From positions 59,500,494 to 59,564,493 of the forward strand of contig NC_053045.1 of assembly GCF_003473485.1 (NCBI RefSeq): DNA of 64,000 nucleotides, read 5' to 3'. The translations under genes were made by a program, and so were the position numbers. This DNA comes from Medicago truncatula. Its lineage: Eukaryota; Streptophyta; Magnoliopsida; Fabales; Fabaceae. Each line of letters begins with the position of its first letter. The first letter of the stretch is position 1. This document shows positions 1-13,583 of this stretch, piece after piece. The notes beneath the pieces were generated by a model. That model had not been told where the DNA came from. It worked only from the letters and a program-made list of their open reading frames with translations, and searched no databases.

Positions 1-77
1 TTACCCACAGCTCATCCCAAAAAATAACAAACTAGTTTGAAATATGGAAGGTGGGTTAAGGAATACATTACAATTAA

Positions 78-261
78 GAGCAATGATATTTGTACATCCA
101 TTCCTTGACAACTTTAGTGACAACCTTGTTTTTCTCTCTTCTTATTGGTCAAAAACAATGGAGAGAGAAAAAGGAAGAGAGAGGATAAGACCATCATGTG
201 AGTATGAGAGAGAAAGTTGGACAAAAGTTGTCACAAATTGGTTGTACAAATATCATTTCTC
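78..261. mobile_element. 184-bp Mutator-like MITE (copy A), in a PIGO intron
   Basis: Terminal inverted repeats start GAGCAATGATATTTGTAC on the left and GAGAAATGATATTTGTAC on the complement of the right end. A perfect 9-bp target duplication TACAATTAA flanks it at 69-77 and 262-270. The interior is rich in GAGA/TCTC. Copies of nearly identical length lie at 12215-12397 and 20657-20840. A 9-bp duplication is the Mutator signature; no coding capacity is visible. Confidence 0.88.
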
Positions 262-335
262 TACAATTAATTATGCAGATAGGCAAATATAACAAATTAG
301 ACAATAGTAACGTAGACAAGATTCTTACACTGCAC

Positions 336-3300
336 CTTCCATAAGGGAAAGGAATGCCAAGCAATGCTGACATTGTTACTGCAAAATCAAGCTGTAAAGG
401 ATGATAGAGATAAATACAGGTTTTGAACAAATTAAACTGTACACAGTTTTCAAAATTTAAAATACTATTAGAACATAATAGCTTTCCTGACCTGTTGCAT
501 AGAGCTGATACAAACATTCTTTCCATCCTGATATGTAAGACAAGATACATAATTTACCCGGAAAAAATAGTTATAATCCAAGCATATAATTATAATATAT
601 ATAGATTTAACTCAGTTTCATGATCTTGAGAGTCAGATAAGAGTAACGGGGTCACCCTGCCCATGAGTACAATGATAATGTATCCATGCATATTCGTTGA
701 GTTAGATATATTAGGTAATATTATGCAATGAATAAATAAGTAATTATGGAGACATTGGGAAAATGTAACAGTAAATACATAATACTACCTAAAGATATAT
801 TAGGTAATATTATGTATGTAATGTTACATTTTTTTCCAGTAGCTCCATAACTGCTTATTTATCCATACCATACTGTAACACTATCAGTTATTCTGTCATT
901 CCCAACTTCCAAAATTATTTGTGCTTTCCATCTTGACTACTCTAGCATAACACTAGAGGCGGTTAGCATGGAGAAGAAAAGGCAAAAAAATTGAAAGTTG
1001 AGAAGAAAGGTTCTTAGAGCGACCAGCAAACCATCATGTCTATGCATGTTTCAAACTTTAAAGGGATGGTAAATACCAGATCTATTTGACAAGAATAACT
1101 GTCAAATTCTGGAGGCAGTGAGGAAAGAGGCTCCTTAAAACTCATGGCAAAAATGGCAGTTTCCACCTGCAAGATGTTATCGTATGTAAACATGGGGGGA
1201 AATTATATTGATCAATTAAAGCATATCGACAGACATCATAAGTATCGTACACACCTCTTCCGCACTCCCACCACCATGATCACCATTTAGGGTTTGCCCA
1301 TGGTCACCCATTACCACAAGCAACGTATTTTCATGTAAGCCCCCAGGTCCAGACTGATTTTCCAGCACTTCAATAACTCTCTAACGAAAATTTAGATTAG
1401 TTTGGTTACTAACTAGGCATGGGAATCAACAAAAACTAAACCACCTAAACTGGATAAATAAAAGACAATGAAATTGGGATCAGACAACCAAAAATGCAGG
1501 AGAGGTACCATTAACCCACATATGTTGTCAGACAGCATATAACAAAAAAATGATTAGATAAATGAAGCAGAAAGCATAGGCCATAAAAGAAAAACTAGTT
1601 AACACAAAAAGTGCCACTTAACATAGTGAAAACTGAAAAGGAACGGACAACGATGTAGAGTAGACCACATACCAAACATAATTAGTAATTACCAAAACTG
1701 ACCTCTAAATAGTTATTGTACTGCTCCAACTTTTCTATCATTGGAGTTGAGTCAACACCAAATATATGCCCGGCATGATCCTAAATAACAAACAAAAAAC
1801 AGGACATGGTGATATTTGCTATCTAAATGATGAAGAGTGAGAATGGGAATAACAAGATACAGAATATGAATATCATGACTGCTAGGTGCTTAGTACAAAA
1901 CGATATGAGACATACCACTCCAAGAAAATGAGCAATAAGAACGTCCCAATCTTCTTCATATAGGGATGGAAATAAATGTTCAACGCATCCGTTATCAACC
2001 TAAAATGATAAACCAGACAGGAAGATGCAAACCACTACTGCTCAATTAACAGGTATTGCAAGGATTAAAAATTCAGTCGAAAGTCAAACTCAACACAATA
2101 TAAGGCCTACCGTATGGAGATCTTTGACATTAAAAGAAGGGTATGGATAGGATCTTTCAAAATGATGAGGAAATAACTGTGTCCATGTATCATCCCCCAT
2201 CATAACAACTTTCTTCCCATTTTGAAACAACTGTAGGTAAACAGATATGTATTTAGAATAAGTATTAGATTTAACTGCCTAGTCGGCAATTCAAATTCAG
2301 AAATGTAGAACAAGGACCAATTTCAGTCTTGAACTAAACAATGTTTCAAATCATAAATATTAGAGGCAAGGAAAAATTGAAGAGAAAAAATCACCTGGTT
2401 AATGAAGTTGTCTTCAACAATAGCAGGTGCACCAAAGCTATTACCAACATCAACAAAAGTTGGAAGTCCACCGGTTGTCAAGCCCTATCAAAAAACAGAT
2501 GAAAGCTATCAGCTGAAACAATGAAACATTAAGGCTCTGGTTGGTAAAATGTAGTGGATGGCTGATAGCGCATGGATAGCGGACGAGCTTCTAGCAGATA
2601 AGCAAGCTGGTTGAATTTGTAGGGCAGAGAAAGATTACAGATTGAACAAGTTGATAAATGTGAAACGACATAAAAGAATATTTTCATTTAATATTTAATT
2701 TTTTTTCAATTAAAGATTACAAGGGTAAAATTAAGAGAAAAAATGATAAGCTACAAGCTCAAATGCTACTTGAAGTGCCTTATCAAAAAATGAAATTGAA
2801 TATAAATACCTTCAAGCGCTGCAAACTAGTGGTAGGTGGATCAGCAATAGCTTTAAAAATCCTAGCGGAAGAGGGTCGTGAGGATGACATGTTATTCAAA
2901 ACTTTGAATTTATCCATCCAGGGTTTGGATTCTGTGAAAATAAAAATGTGTATATAATAAAAATTGAAATCATAGTTAAAACTGGTAACACGTGGATAAC
3001 TAACCTTGAAAGAAGGTACTGGGAGCAACAAAATCAAACCTAAAACACAGAAAAAAAGTTAATTAATGGAAAATTGGTAATGCTGGTAGTTGCGATGGAC
3101 GGACGAGTGTTGAGTACCTAAGAGCATCGAGAACGATGATAACGAGACGGTTAATTGCAGGTTTGGTCCAGCAGGAATCGTTGTTATTGGGAGAAGGAGA
3201 AGAAGGAAAGCATGGAGAGTGATATAAGTCGGAGCAATGGCTGTAATGAGGAAGTTCGGTTCTGGTAAGAAGAAAACCGGTGGTGAATAGAAGAATGGCG

Positions 3301-3377
3301 ATGAGGTGAAGTAATAGTGTTATCCACATCGGCCATATGTATTGCCACTTTCCGATCTTCCGACGTCCTTCTTCCAT
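336..3377 (-). CDS. PIGO: GPI ethanolamine phosphate transferase 3 (PIG-O type), N-terminal 365 residues, truncated by window edge
   Basis: In this family the enzyme adds ethanolamine phosphate to the third mannose of the GPI anchor in the ER membrane. Eleven GT-AG exons on the minus strand join in frame: 3118-3377, 3005-3039, 2810-2931, 2395-2484, 2111-2230, 1916-1999, 1703-1780, 1255-1380, 1077-1166, 492-527, 336-391. They give 365 residues. An N-terminal membrane segment (about residues 15-38) is followed by the alkaline-phosphatase-like catalytic fold: VLDALRFD metal-binding motif (about 82-89), [14 protein letters not shown] containing the presumed nucleophilic threonine, GDDTW, HFLGVDHAGH, MGDHGQT, and the conserved [16 protein letters not shown] segment just before the break. 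The C-terminal multi-membrane half lies left of base 1. The start at 3377 fits the family; an in-frame ATG at 3479 would add 34 atypical residues. The intron after the last exon carries a MITE at 78-261. Confidence 0.93.
2533..2790. repeat. Probable degraded DNA-transposon fragment in PIGO intron 3
   Basis: A stretch starting GCTCTGGTTGGTAAAATG and ending in an agctacaagctcaaatgctact-like segment near 2770 resembles a common legume repeat whose ends pair as TTTGGTAA / TTACCAAA. The 3760-3870 stretch (ending ACCAAAGAGC) looks related in opposite orientation. No clean target duplication was found, so boundaries are approximate. Confidence 0.3.
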
Positions 3378-3886
3378 TGTCGTTGAAATTGAAGATTCGA
3401 ATCCTTCCTTTGAATTTAGAGATGAGCGTGATATGCAGTTCAAGCAAGGTAGAGGATAAACACCCAAGATTATTCTCAATTCTCAGTTTTGTTAGAGGAT
3501 TGTTCAAAACAAAATTCTCCTTTTTTTTTTTTTTAAGGGACATTTAATTATTTTATAAAGTGGTATTATAAACGCTGAAACAAAACTAAATTTTTACCGA
3601 ATAAAAATTAAGTTAATAATAAAATTAAAAAAATGACATATTAATATGAATAAGTTTAAATTACAACATTCTAAATATTTGAATATTAATTCATATAAAT
3701 TTTATTATGAATTAATAATGTCATTTTACATTTATTAGTTTTATTGAACAGCTAATTTTATAAAACACTTCAATTAATTTATCAATCACTCGTCATCAAC
3801 CGTAAATTATAAGTCATCCGTTGTAAGTTAGCTTATCGGTTATCTCATATTTTTACCAAAGAGCTTTGTTAAATTATACATGTCTT

Positions 3887-4003
3887 GTGAACTTAACTCA
3901 GCTTGGGACAATGAATATTATATGCAGAGATTAAGGATTCGAACTTTGTACACCTCACATATTCACTTTAAAGAGATGAATTTCTAGTCACTAAGCTACT
4001 TCA
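3887..4003 (+). repeat. tRNA-derived SINE-like repeat
   Basis: A tRNA-like head is visible: GTGAACTTAACTCAGCTTGG resembles a pol III A box, and AAGGATTCGAACTTTG resembles a B box 34 bases downstream. A relative with the same order of motifs lies on the minus strand at 59490-59572. Degenerate; no poly(A) tail or duplication could be fixed. Confidence 0.45.
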
Positions 4004-6072
4004 TAAAAAATAATATCTCAAAAAACAAATTCACAATTGAGATGATTCAAGTATGAAGATTAATATTATTTCGTTGTACACAAAATCTTTTCTCAATATT
4101 ATAAGAAAAAATATAACTTTCAACCAAGTTGATAGACTTGGTGTAGTTAATGAGTTAAATTTAAGGACGAATTATTTGGGAGAATATTTCAAAGTTAAAC
4201 AAATATTGATTATTCTTTACTTTTTATTTAAATTTAAAAGCATCATGTGGAAAAAAGATATACTACCTATGGCACCCCATCTTTTCCACCTATCATTTGT
4301 AACGCATTAAAAAAGAAAAAATTACTAAAACTTAGAAGGATTAGATCAAAACCCAAGTTAGCATGTAGTACAAATTCAACTCTTTCGTTAAAAATCTTAT
4401 GTGAAAAACAGTGGGATAAAATCAAGGTGAAGGAAAAATTATATTGTGATCAAACATCAATAAGCTAAAAACATCTATATTTGGATAAACTCGATCTATT
4501 TTTAATGAAATCATTCAAAACAGTTAGAGGAATGTTATCCTGCCAAAGGTAAATGTCTAAATATAGGCCAAGATTGGCAAGTGAGACTAGTATAAGATAG
4601 CCAATTGCATTAAAGCGGTGTAACTAAGACGACTTTGTTTGTCATGAGCAATGAAATCTTCAAGAATACGGAAAGTGTTTTGGGGATTGAAGAAGGATCG
4701 AGGCTGAAGAGGTTATGATGAAACTTGTGAAGAAGTAAATGTGAAATTTTGCAGAACTACAAGTGTGTTAAAGAGTTTAATTTTAACACTCATTATGTGA
4801 ATTTTTTAAATGAGGTTATTTTTTGTTTTTAATATTAATATTTTATTATCTATAGTTGAAATTCGTATAAAAAAATAGTCATTAAAAATATATCAAAACT
4901 AAAAATAGTTTTGATTGTGCATCCAATTAGTCAAACAAGTCTATGATGTTAAACTAATTCATCAATGTTGAGAGCAACTTTTTTTTAACAAGGATTAATA
5001 TAACGATATTAACGGAGCATTTAGACGATTTTGATTAACAAAATGCAATGGACTAAGTAAAAACATTTAGACTAATATTAACGGATACATCCAAGGATTA
5101 TCGTACAGAAATAATATTTTCCTCCTTTCAAACAAAAAATAACTATTTACCCAAAAAAATATTACAGTTGAAATTCTGTCAAAAAGTAAAAAGATTAGAG
5201 TACTTTGTTTTTCAAACAGATATGTTGTTAAGCGTAGAAGAAACAAATAGAAGTAACATTTTGTCATGCGCAAGTGGAAGAGAATTCCGTAAGTGAAAAA
5301 AAAAATATGTCTCCAGTACGTATGCCAAAGCTACTTCGTTTACCGTACTGGAAATTGCATTCATTATACCACACGAAACTACCCCACTTGTTTCTATGCA
5401 AGTGTAAATTGTTGCTTTGCAATATTGAAAGCGAAAAAGAATATTGATCGGATCAAGTTTTGTGTTGTTTTTAGGAGAAATAGATGGTGAATTATATTGG
5501 AAGGAACCGTCTCATGGCTACATATTTATATATAAGATGAAACATGAATAACTCTATGTTTTGTGTGCATTTTCTGTTCCTACTCTAACACTAATCTTTA
5601 CCAGGTATCATTAGCTTTTCAAATTTATTTCTACTATTGGATTTCAGATTCAGCCTTGAAATATTTTCATGCCTTTTTTTTCTCCTTCTGTTGAGTAGTG
5701 ACAACTTTCCTTTGACCTATGCAATGATTTTATGAAATGCATATAGAGATTTATATATCTTTCATCAAGTTAGCATTCAATAATACATCTAAAATATGCT
5801 TTGGTGTACGCTTGGTTCACTTTTGGAGTTGGCAAAATTGATTTTGTCATCTTTAGTTGTTCTCGAGGAGAGTTGATTCTGTACCTTTCGAATCGATTTT
5901 AATAGTTTTTGTATTTACAATAGATTTTTTAGCTCGAATTTATTGTTCACTTTTACAAGAAAATATCCAAACATTATAGATCGCTTTATGTTCAACTCAC
6001 TTTTAGTCGTTATCAACTTTTGTCCATGCAGAGCCATATACACTTATTTGATTGATGTTTTTGATTAAGCAG
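4004..6072. other. Intergenic region between PIGO and the aspartic protease
   Basis: AT-rich sequence with only short unsupported ORFs and no recognisable protein. The last part probably holds the promoter and a 5' UTR intron of the protease: an acceptor-like aagcag at 6067-6072 precedes the leader that runs to its ATG. Leader introns are common in plant aspartic protease genes, so this is inference. Confidence 0.4.
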
Positions 6073-6123
6073 ATTCTCCTTCGTTGCTTCTGCTGAAACT
6101 GTGATTAACATTGGACTAGATGA

Positions 6124-9019
<2,896 letters not shown>

Positions 9020-9160
9020 TCGTGGTTTAGTGTTGATATTATTATCATGCCAAATTCTTCATAGGAACTTAGGAGTAAAATAAATTATTAATAAAAGGTT
9101 TACATCCCAAAGGTCCCCATAGCCAAACGGAGAACAAAAAATGGAAGCGAAAAAATTAAA

Positions 9161-9231
9161 TGCACCAGCCGGGAATCGAACCCGGGTCTGTACCGTGGCA
9201 GGGTACTATTCTACCACTAGACCACTGGTGC
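9161..9231 (-). tRNA. tRNA-Gly (anticodon GCC)
   Basis: Seventy-one bases on the minus strand fold as a cloverleaf. The acceptor GCACCAG pairs with CTGGTGC before discriminator A, the anticodon loop CTGCCAC carries GCC, and the T arm is CCGGGTTCGATTCCCGG. A and B boxes are intact, there is no intron, and 71 nt is the usual length for this plant tRNA. Likely functional. It lies 142 bases downstream of the aspartic protease stop, in the opposite orientation. Confidence 0.97.
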
Positions 9232-9352
9232 TCTTGTGCTATTTCGATGTAGTTTATTATAATTTACGAACAACTGATTTTTGAAGCTATTTACAGCATT
9301 TTAGATTGAGACATTGAGTTAAGTAAATTTGTTAGCATTGGGTATTATTTAT

Positions 9353-10070
9353 GGTGGATTTTAGGGTGAGGGTTCAATTAAGTCCCTCACCAGTGAACCA
9401 CGTAAAAAATACCATTAAATTTAATCAACCGTCCAGATTTATTAGAAATCAAAATGATAATATCCAGGCATTTCTCACACAATCAAGCCACCACCCTCAA
9501 CAAATTGTTCATTGAAAAATTAATCCATGAAACGTAAAACACTATATTGCACAAGAACAATGACAGTCCCACAACAATGATTATTATTTTTTATTTTTTT
9601 TGGTACAACACAACAATGATTATTAGAGAATATGAAAGATGAATTTTCTGGAAATTTCAAAAACCTCAAATGTTTGATTTCATGTTCCCGTGTTAAATTC
9701 AAGTTTAAAGTATGAACCACCCATTCAACATTGCAATCTATTTTGAAGTAACCATATCTCTTCCCATAAAAGAGAAAAGAGTAGCAATATTATAAAAAAG
9801 AAATAAAAGAAAGAAATATCAGGCTGAAGAAGTAGGGACATGAATTGGATGGAGGAAAGTAGTCAATGTTCCTCTTTTGTAAGTACCCAAAGGGAGTAGA
9901 ACAGCAAAGGGGCAAGAGACGAGAGGGAGAAGAAAAGAAAGAGAGGTGCAATATAGTGTATATGGTGTATAATAAGATATGTGTACTTGATTAATCTAAT
10001 GACTTTTAATTATTATTCGTAGTGGTTCACCGGTGAGGGACGTAATTGATCCCTCACCCTATAATCCACC
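9353..10070. mobile_element. 718-bp non-autonomous Mutator-like element
   Basis: Inverted termini of about 50 bp: GGTGGATTTTAGGGTGAGGG at the left and GGTGGATTATAGGGTGAGGG on the complement of the right end, each continuing through CCCTCACCRGTGAACCAC. A perfect 9-bp target duplication ATTATTTAT is at 9344-9352 and 10071-10079. Within each terminus GGTGAGGG and CCCTCACC form a smaller hairpin. No transposase; only short ORFs. Confidence 0.9.
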
Positions 10071-10079
10071 ATTATTTAT

Positions 10080-11863
10080 AATTTTTACTGATAAATATGT
10101 CCTTTTGATATCCATTTTATCACTTCTCTATAGTCTGTTATGAAAATGATTGGATTGGTGCACATTTAAAAAGATTGTGGAACATAGGTATATTGTACAC
10201 AAGGTAACAAGTATCATTGAGATGTACTATCGATGCATTTTTTTTTTGTAAGTTGTAACAGTGTCATTGATTTTCCCCCTAAAAAAAACACTTTCTTTGA
10301 TTTTTATATTAGCATGAAATGAGAACTCACATCAAAAAATATAAAATCATTTTTTTTTCATTGAATTTAGTTTTGATATATCAAAGAATAATTACATTTT
10401 GAAAATAACTTTTTTGATGTCAAGTTCAAATCACTTTTTTTTACGGCAAAACCAATCCTCACTAGATCACTTTATAATCACATTTTGAAAATAACTAAAT
10501 AATATTAAATCTAAGACAATAAGTTTTATATATTTTCTCATCTAATTTTAGATGAGTTATGAAATATATGTTCTCTCATATCTTAGTATAACTAAGTTTC
10601 TCATAAATTTTTAAAAAATATTAAACATGTGAAGATGAAGTAATATCCACTATTTGTCATTTTTTTTTATCAAGACAAAAAAAAACTAAAGCAGAAGAGG
10701 CATAAACCTGATTTATATCGAAATGTCTCTAAAAAACGGAAGCCCTAACTATCCCTGTACAAAAGAGGTGAAATAAAACTAAGAGGGGGCTTGCCACCAT
10801 TTATTTAAAACTAGTGTCATATAATTTTTTTCTCTCATAATTCAAATTATCCAATTAAGCATTCAAAACAAACAAAAAAGAAATAATTTTAAAAAAAAGT
10901 ATTTTGGTAACAAAAACTCAATATGAACTATGATAATATTTTTTTTCCCACAGGTTTCCTCATTTACGGTTAAATCCTAATTGAGGATTAACTTTTAATG
11001 TGTTTTTTAATTAAGTAAATATAATATCATGTAGTATATTTAGACAGAAGTAAATGTAAATATTTTGAGTTTTAAAATATTTTCTAACTTAGATAGGAGC
11101 ACCATAAATGTTTTATTAGAAAGAAAAAAAAAAAAAAAAAAAGAGTTTAACGACCATGCACGTGTAAATAGTTTTACAACATCATCCAATAAACACTCAT
11201 CAATCTCCTATGTCATACAACTAATTTTAAAATATCTTTGTAATTTGGCATAATAGAAGTTTTTCATTGAACATCAATGTAAAAATATTCTACATTGTCC
11301 ATACATCTTCTGAAAATCTATTGAAGATTTTATTAAACAAGAAATTCTATATAAAAATTATATAGAACTTAAGCATTCTAAATTTTCTAAGGGTCTTACT
11401 AATGAGTATTATAAGGACATTGTTAAACGATTGCGGATAAAGAAAATGTTTATAGAAAGTTAATAGTTCAATTTATAATACATTGATTGCATCAATTTTA
11501 TAAAAAATTACTACTATTTAAAGGTTGTTAAAGAGTGTCTAAGAACAGTCGTTACCATTTTTTATTTTCTAATTGTTTTTTTTTTATCAATTTGCTAGTA
11601 ATTGTTTATAATGAATAGAAATAAATAAATTAAAAATATTGTTTGTCAAAAAAAAATCAAAATATTAAAAATTGGAAATAGATTAATAATTTGAGATTTT
11701 ATTTTTAGCCGTGATAATTTAAGATATTCTTTTCTGTAAGAAAAAATTGAGATTTGCGTGTCAAAACAAATTTAAAATTTGAATAAAAAAGAAAAAAATA
11801 TTGTTTACTTTTAGTTAAAAAATAAAAAACAAAAATGGTTAGATTATCCTTAAAAAAAAGTCA
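10080..11863. other. Gene-free AT-rich intergenic stretch
   Basis: Long A and T runs, for example around 11128-11146, and short unsupported ORFs. I see no RNA gene, bounded transposon or protein similarity here. Confidence 0.5.
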
Positions 11864-11873
11864 GAGATTTGTA

Positions 11874-12191
11874 GAGATTTTTTTTTCCTACCCTACTTTA
11901 TTCACAAATATACAAAAACTACACTACTTTTTCAAAAATTTTCAAAAATACCGTAATTTTTAGATTTTTCCAAAGATGATGTGAGTATTATAAAGGAAGT
12001 TGTCAAAAAGTTGTTACAAAGTGGTTGTACAAATATCATTTCTCATTAAAAAAATATAAAAAGAAAATACCCCATAACTTTGAGTTGTCTCGTACCAGAA
12101 AAATCTAAAAAGTATGGTATTTTTGGAATTTTTGAAAAAGTAGAATATATTTATATTTTTGTAGATAAAGTAGGGTAGGAAAAAAAAAATG
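11874..12191. mobile_element. 318-bp fold-back element enclosing a fragment of the 184-bp MITE
   Basis: Inverted arms of roughly 90 bp (11880-11970 and 12097-12190) share TTTCCTACCCTACTTTAT and following sequence. Direct repeats GAGATTTGTA flank the element at 11864-11873 and 12192-12201, consistent with a 9-10-bp target duplication. The loop contains about 70 bp (11975-12044) matching the right end of the GAGAAATGATATTTGTAC MITE family. Confidence 0.65.
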
Positions 12192-12214
12192 GAGATTTGT
12201 ATGAGCAAGTGAAA

Positions 12215-12397
12215 GAGAAATGATATTTGTACAATCATTTAGTAACAATTTTTTGACAACTTTCTCTTTCATACTCACATTATTCTCTAATTCTCTCTCT
12301 TTCTTTTTCTCTCTCCATTGTTTTTTACTAATGAAAAGAGAGAAAAAAGAAGTTGTCACAAAAGTTGTATCAAATGGTTGTTCAAATATCACTGCTC
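12215..12397. mobile_element. 183-bp Mutator-like MITE (copy C)
   Basis: Same family as 78-261: left terminus GAGAAATGATATTTGTACAA, right terminus (complement) GAGCAGTGATATTTGAACAA. Flanking 9-mers CAAGTGAAA (12206-12214) and TAAGTGAAA (12398-12406) match at 8 of 9. It ends 178 bp before the rhomboid ATG, so it sits in that gene's probable promoter or 5' UTR. Confidence 0.85.
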
Positions 12398-12575
12398 TAA
12401 GTGAAAATAGCAGAAAACAGAAGAAGGATCGAGAAGTTTCTTGCTTTCCGCAAAAGCCCACACCGATATACCTTTCGTAACGGCCAAGGCGTGAATCACT
12501 ATTTCATCTCTCAACCGAATCAAATGCATTGGCAAAATTAACACTGCAAAAAGAGAAGAACGTAGAAACAAAACC

Positions 12576-13583
12576 ATGGAAGTAAGAATCGGAAGAGGAA
12601 TTTCACGAGGAATGCTTCCACTCCTCGCCCTCCACACATTCACCGAATACTACCGATCAAACACCAAACCCCCAGTGACCGCCGCCTTAATCGCCGCCAA
12701 CACTGTCATCTACCTCCGCCCTTCCTTCCTCCGCCACCTCATTCCTCCAATCGATGAAGTCCTTTTCAACTCCCACCTCATCCTCAAAAACAAAGACCTC
12801 AAACGCTTCTTCTTATCCGCGTTCTACCATCTCGGTGAACCACATCTCGTTTTCAACATGATCTCTCTTCTCTGGAAAGGAATTCACTTAGAATCTTCCA
12901 TCGGAAGTCTTCAATTCGCTTCTATGATAGCTTCTCTTCTCGCTTTATCGCAGAGTATAAACCTAGTTTTATCTAAATCGTTGTTTGTTTTCTTCGATTA
13001 TGATAGATATTATTATGAATACGCTGCTGGTTTTTCTGGTGTTCTGTTTGCGATGAAAATTGTTCTTAACTCGCAATCGGATGATTATACGAATGTTTAC
13101 GGTGTTTTAATTCCGTCACGTTATGCGGCTTGGGCTGAGTTGATTTTGATTCAAATGTTTGTGCCTAATGTGTCGTTTTTAGGTCATCTTAGTGGTATAC
13201 TTGCTGGACTTGTGTATTTGAGATTCAGACGAAATTTCTCGGGTTCAAATCCGTTGAATTCTATTGTTAGGGGTTTTAATTCTGTGTTGAATTGGCCTGT
13301 GAAGTTTTTTAGGGATTTGTTTGGGTTTAGGAGAGAAAGGATTACTGGTAGGGGAACTGTCGGCCGTACGGGGAGGAATGCTGCCCAGGTTGCTGCTGAT
13401 TGGAGATGTCAGGCTTGTACTTATGATAATTCTGGTTTGATGAATGTGTGTGAGATGTGTGGTACTAGTAGGGTTGGTGGTGGTGGTTCTTCTGATGAAA
13501 TGAACCGCCGTGATTATTATGATTCTGATGGTCTTTCTTTGGATGAATTGCGTCGCAGGAGAATTGAAAGGTTTGGTAGGTGA
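12576..13583 (+). CDS. RBL14: Rhomboid-like intramembrane serine protease, RBL14/RHBDD1 type, with RanBP2-type zinc finger
   Basis: Membrane-embedded serine protease. A single uninterrupted exon encodes 335 residues. The oxyanion-type HLVFN motif begins at His90, the catalytic serine is Ser154 in AGFSGVLFAMK, and the catalytic histidine is His204 in LGHLSGILAG. Hydrophobic segments surround all three. The C-terminal RanBP2-type zinc finger has Trp276 and Cys278, Cys281, Cys292 and Cys295 (W-x-C-x2-C-x10-C-x2-C); in animal RHBDD1 and plant RBL14 the tail is thought to link the protease to ubiquitin-related ER quality control. All catalytic residues are present. The ATG at 12576 has a favourable context (aaaaccATGGaa). 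The first 300 bases are strongly C-rich on the coding strand while the 3' half is G/T-rich. A MITE lies just upstream at 12215-12397. Confidence 0.93.
   Translation: MEVRIGRGISRGMLPLLALHTFTEYYRSNTKPPVTAALIAANTVIYLRPSFLRHLIPPIDEVLFNSHLILKNKDLKRFFLSAFYHLGEPHLVFNMISLLWKGIHLESSIGSLQFASMIASLLALSQSINLVLSKSLFVFFDYDRYYYEYAAGFSGVLFAMKIVLNSQSDDYTNVYGVLIPSRYAAWAELILIQMFVPNVSFLGHLSGILAGLVYLRFRRNFSGSNPLNSIVRGFNSVLNWPVKFFRDLFGFRRERITGRGTVGRTGRNAAQVAADWRCQACTYDNSGLMNVCEMCGTSRVGGGGSSDEMNRRDYYDSDGLSLDELRRRRIERFGR

Noticed and set aside
3378-3479. Upstream in-frame ATG of the PIGO gene at 3479
   Set aside because: The extra 34 residues do not look like the family's N-terminus; the ATG at 3377 gives the usual short cytosolic segment before the first membrane helix.
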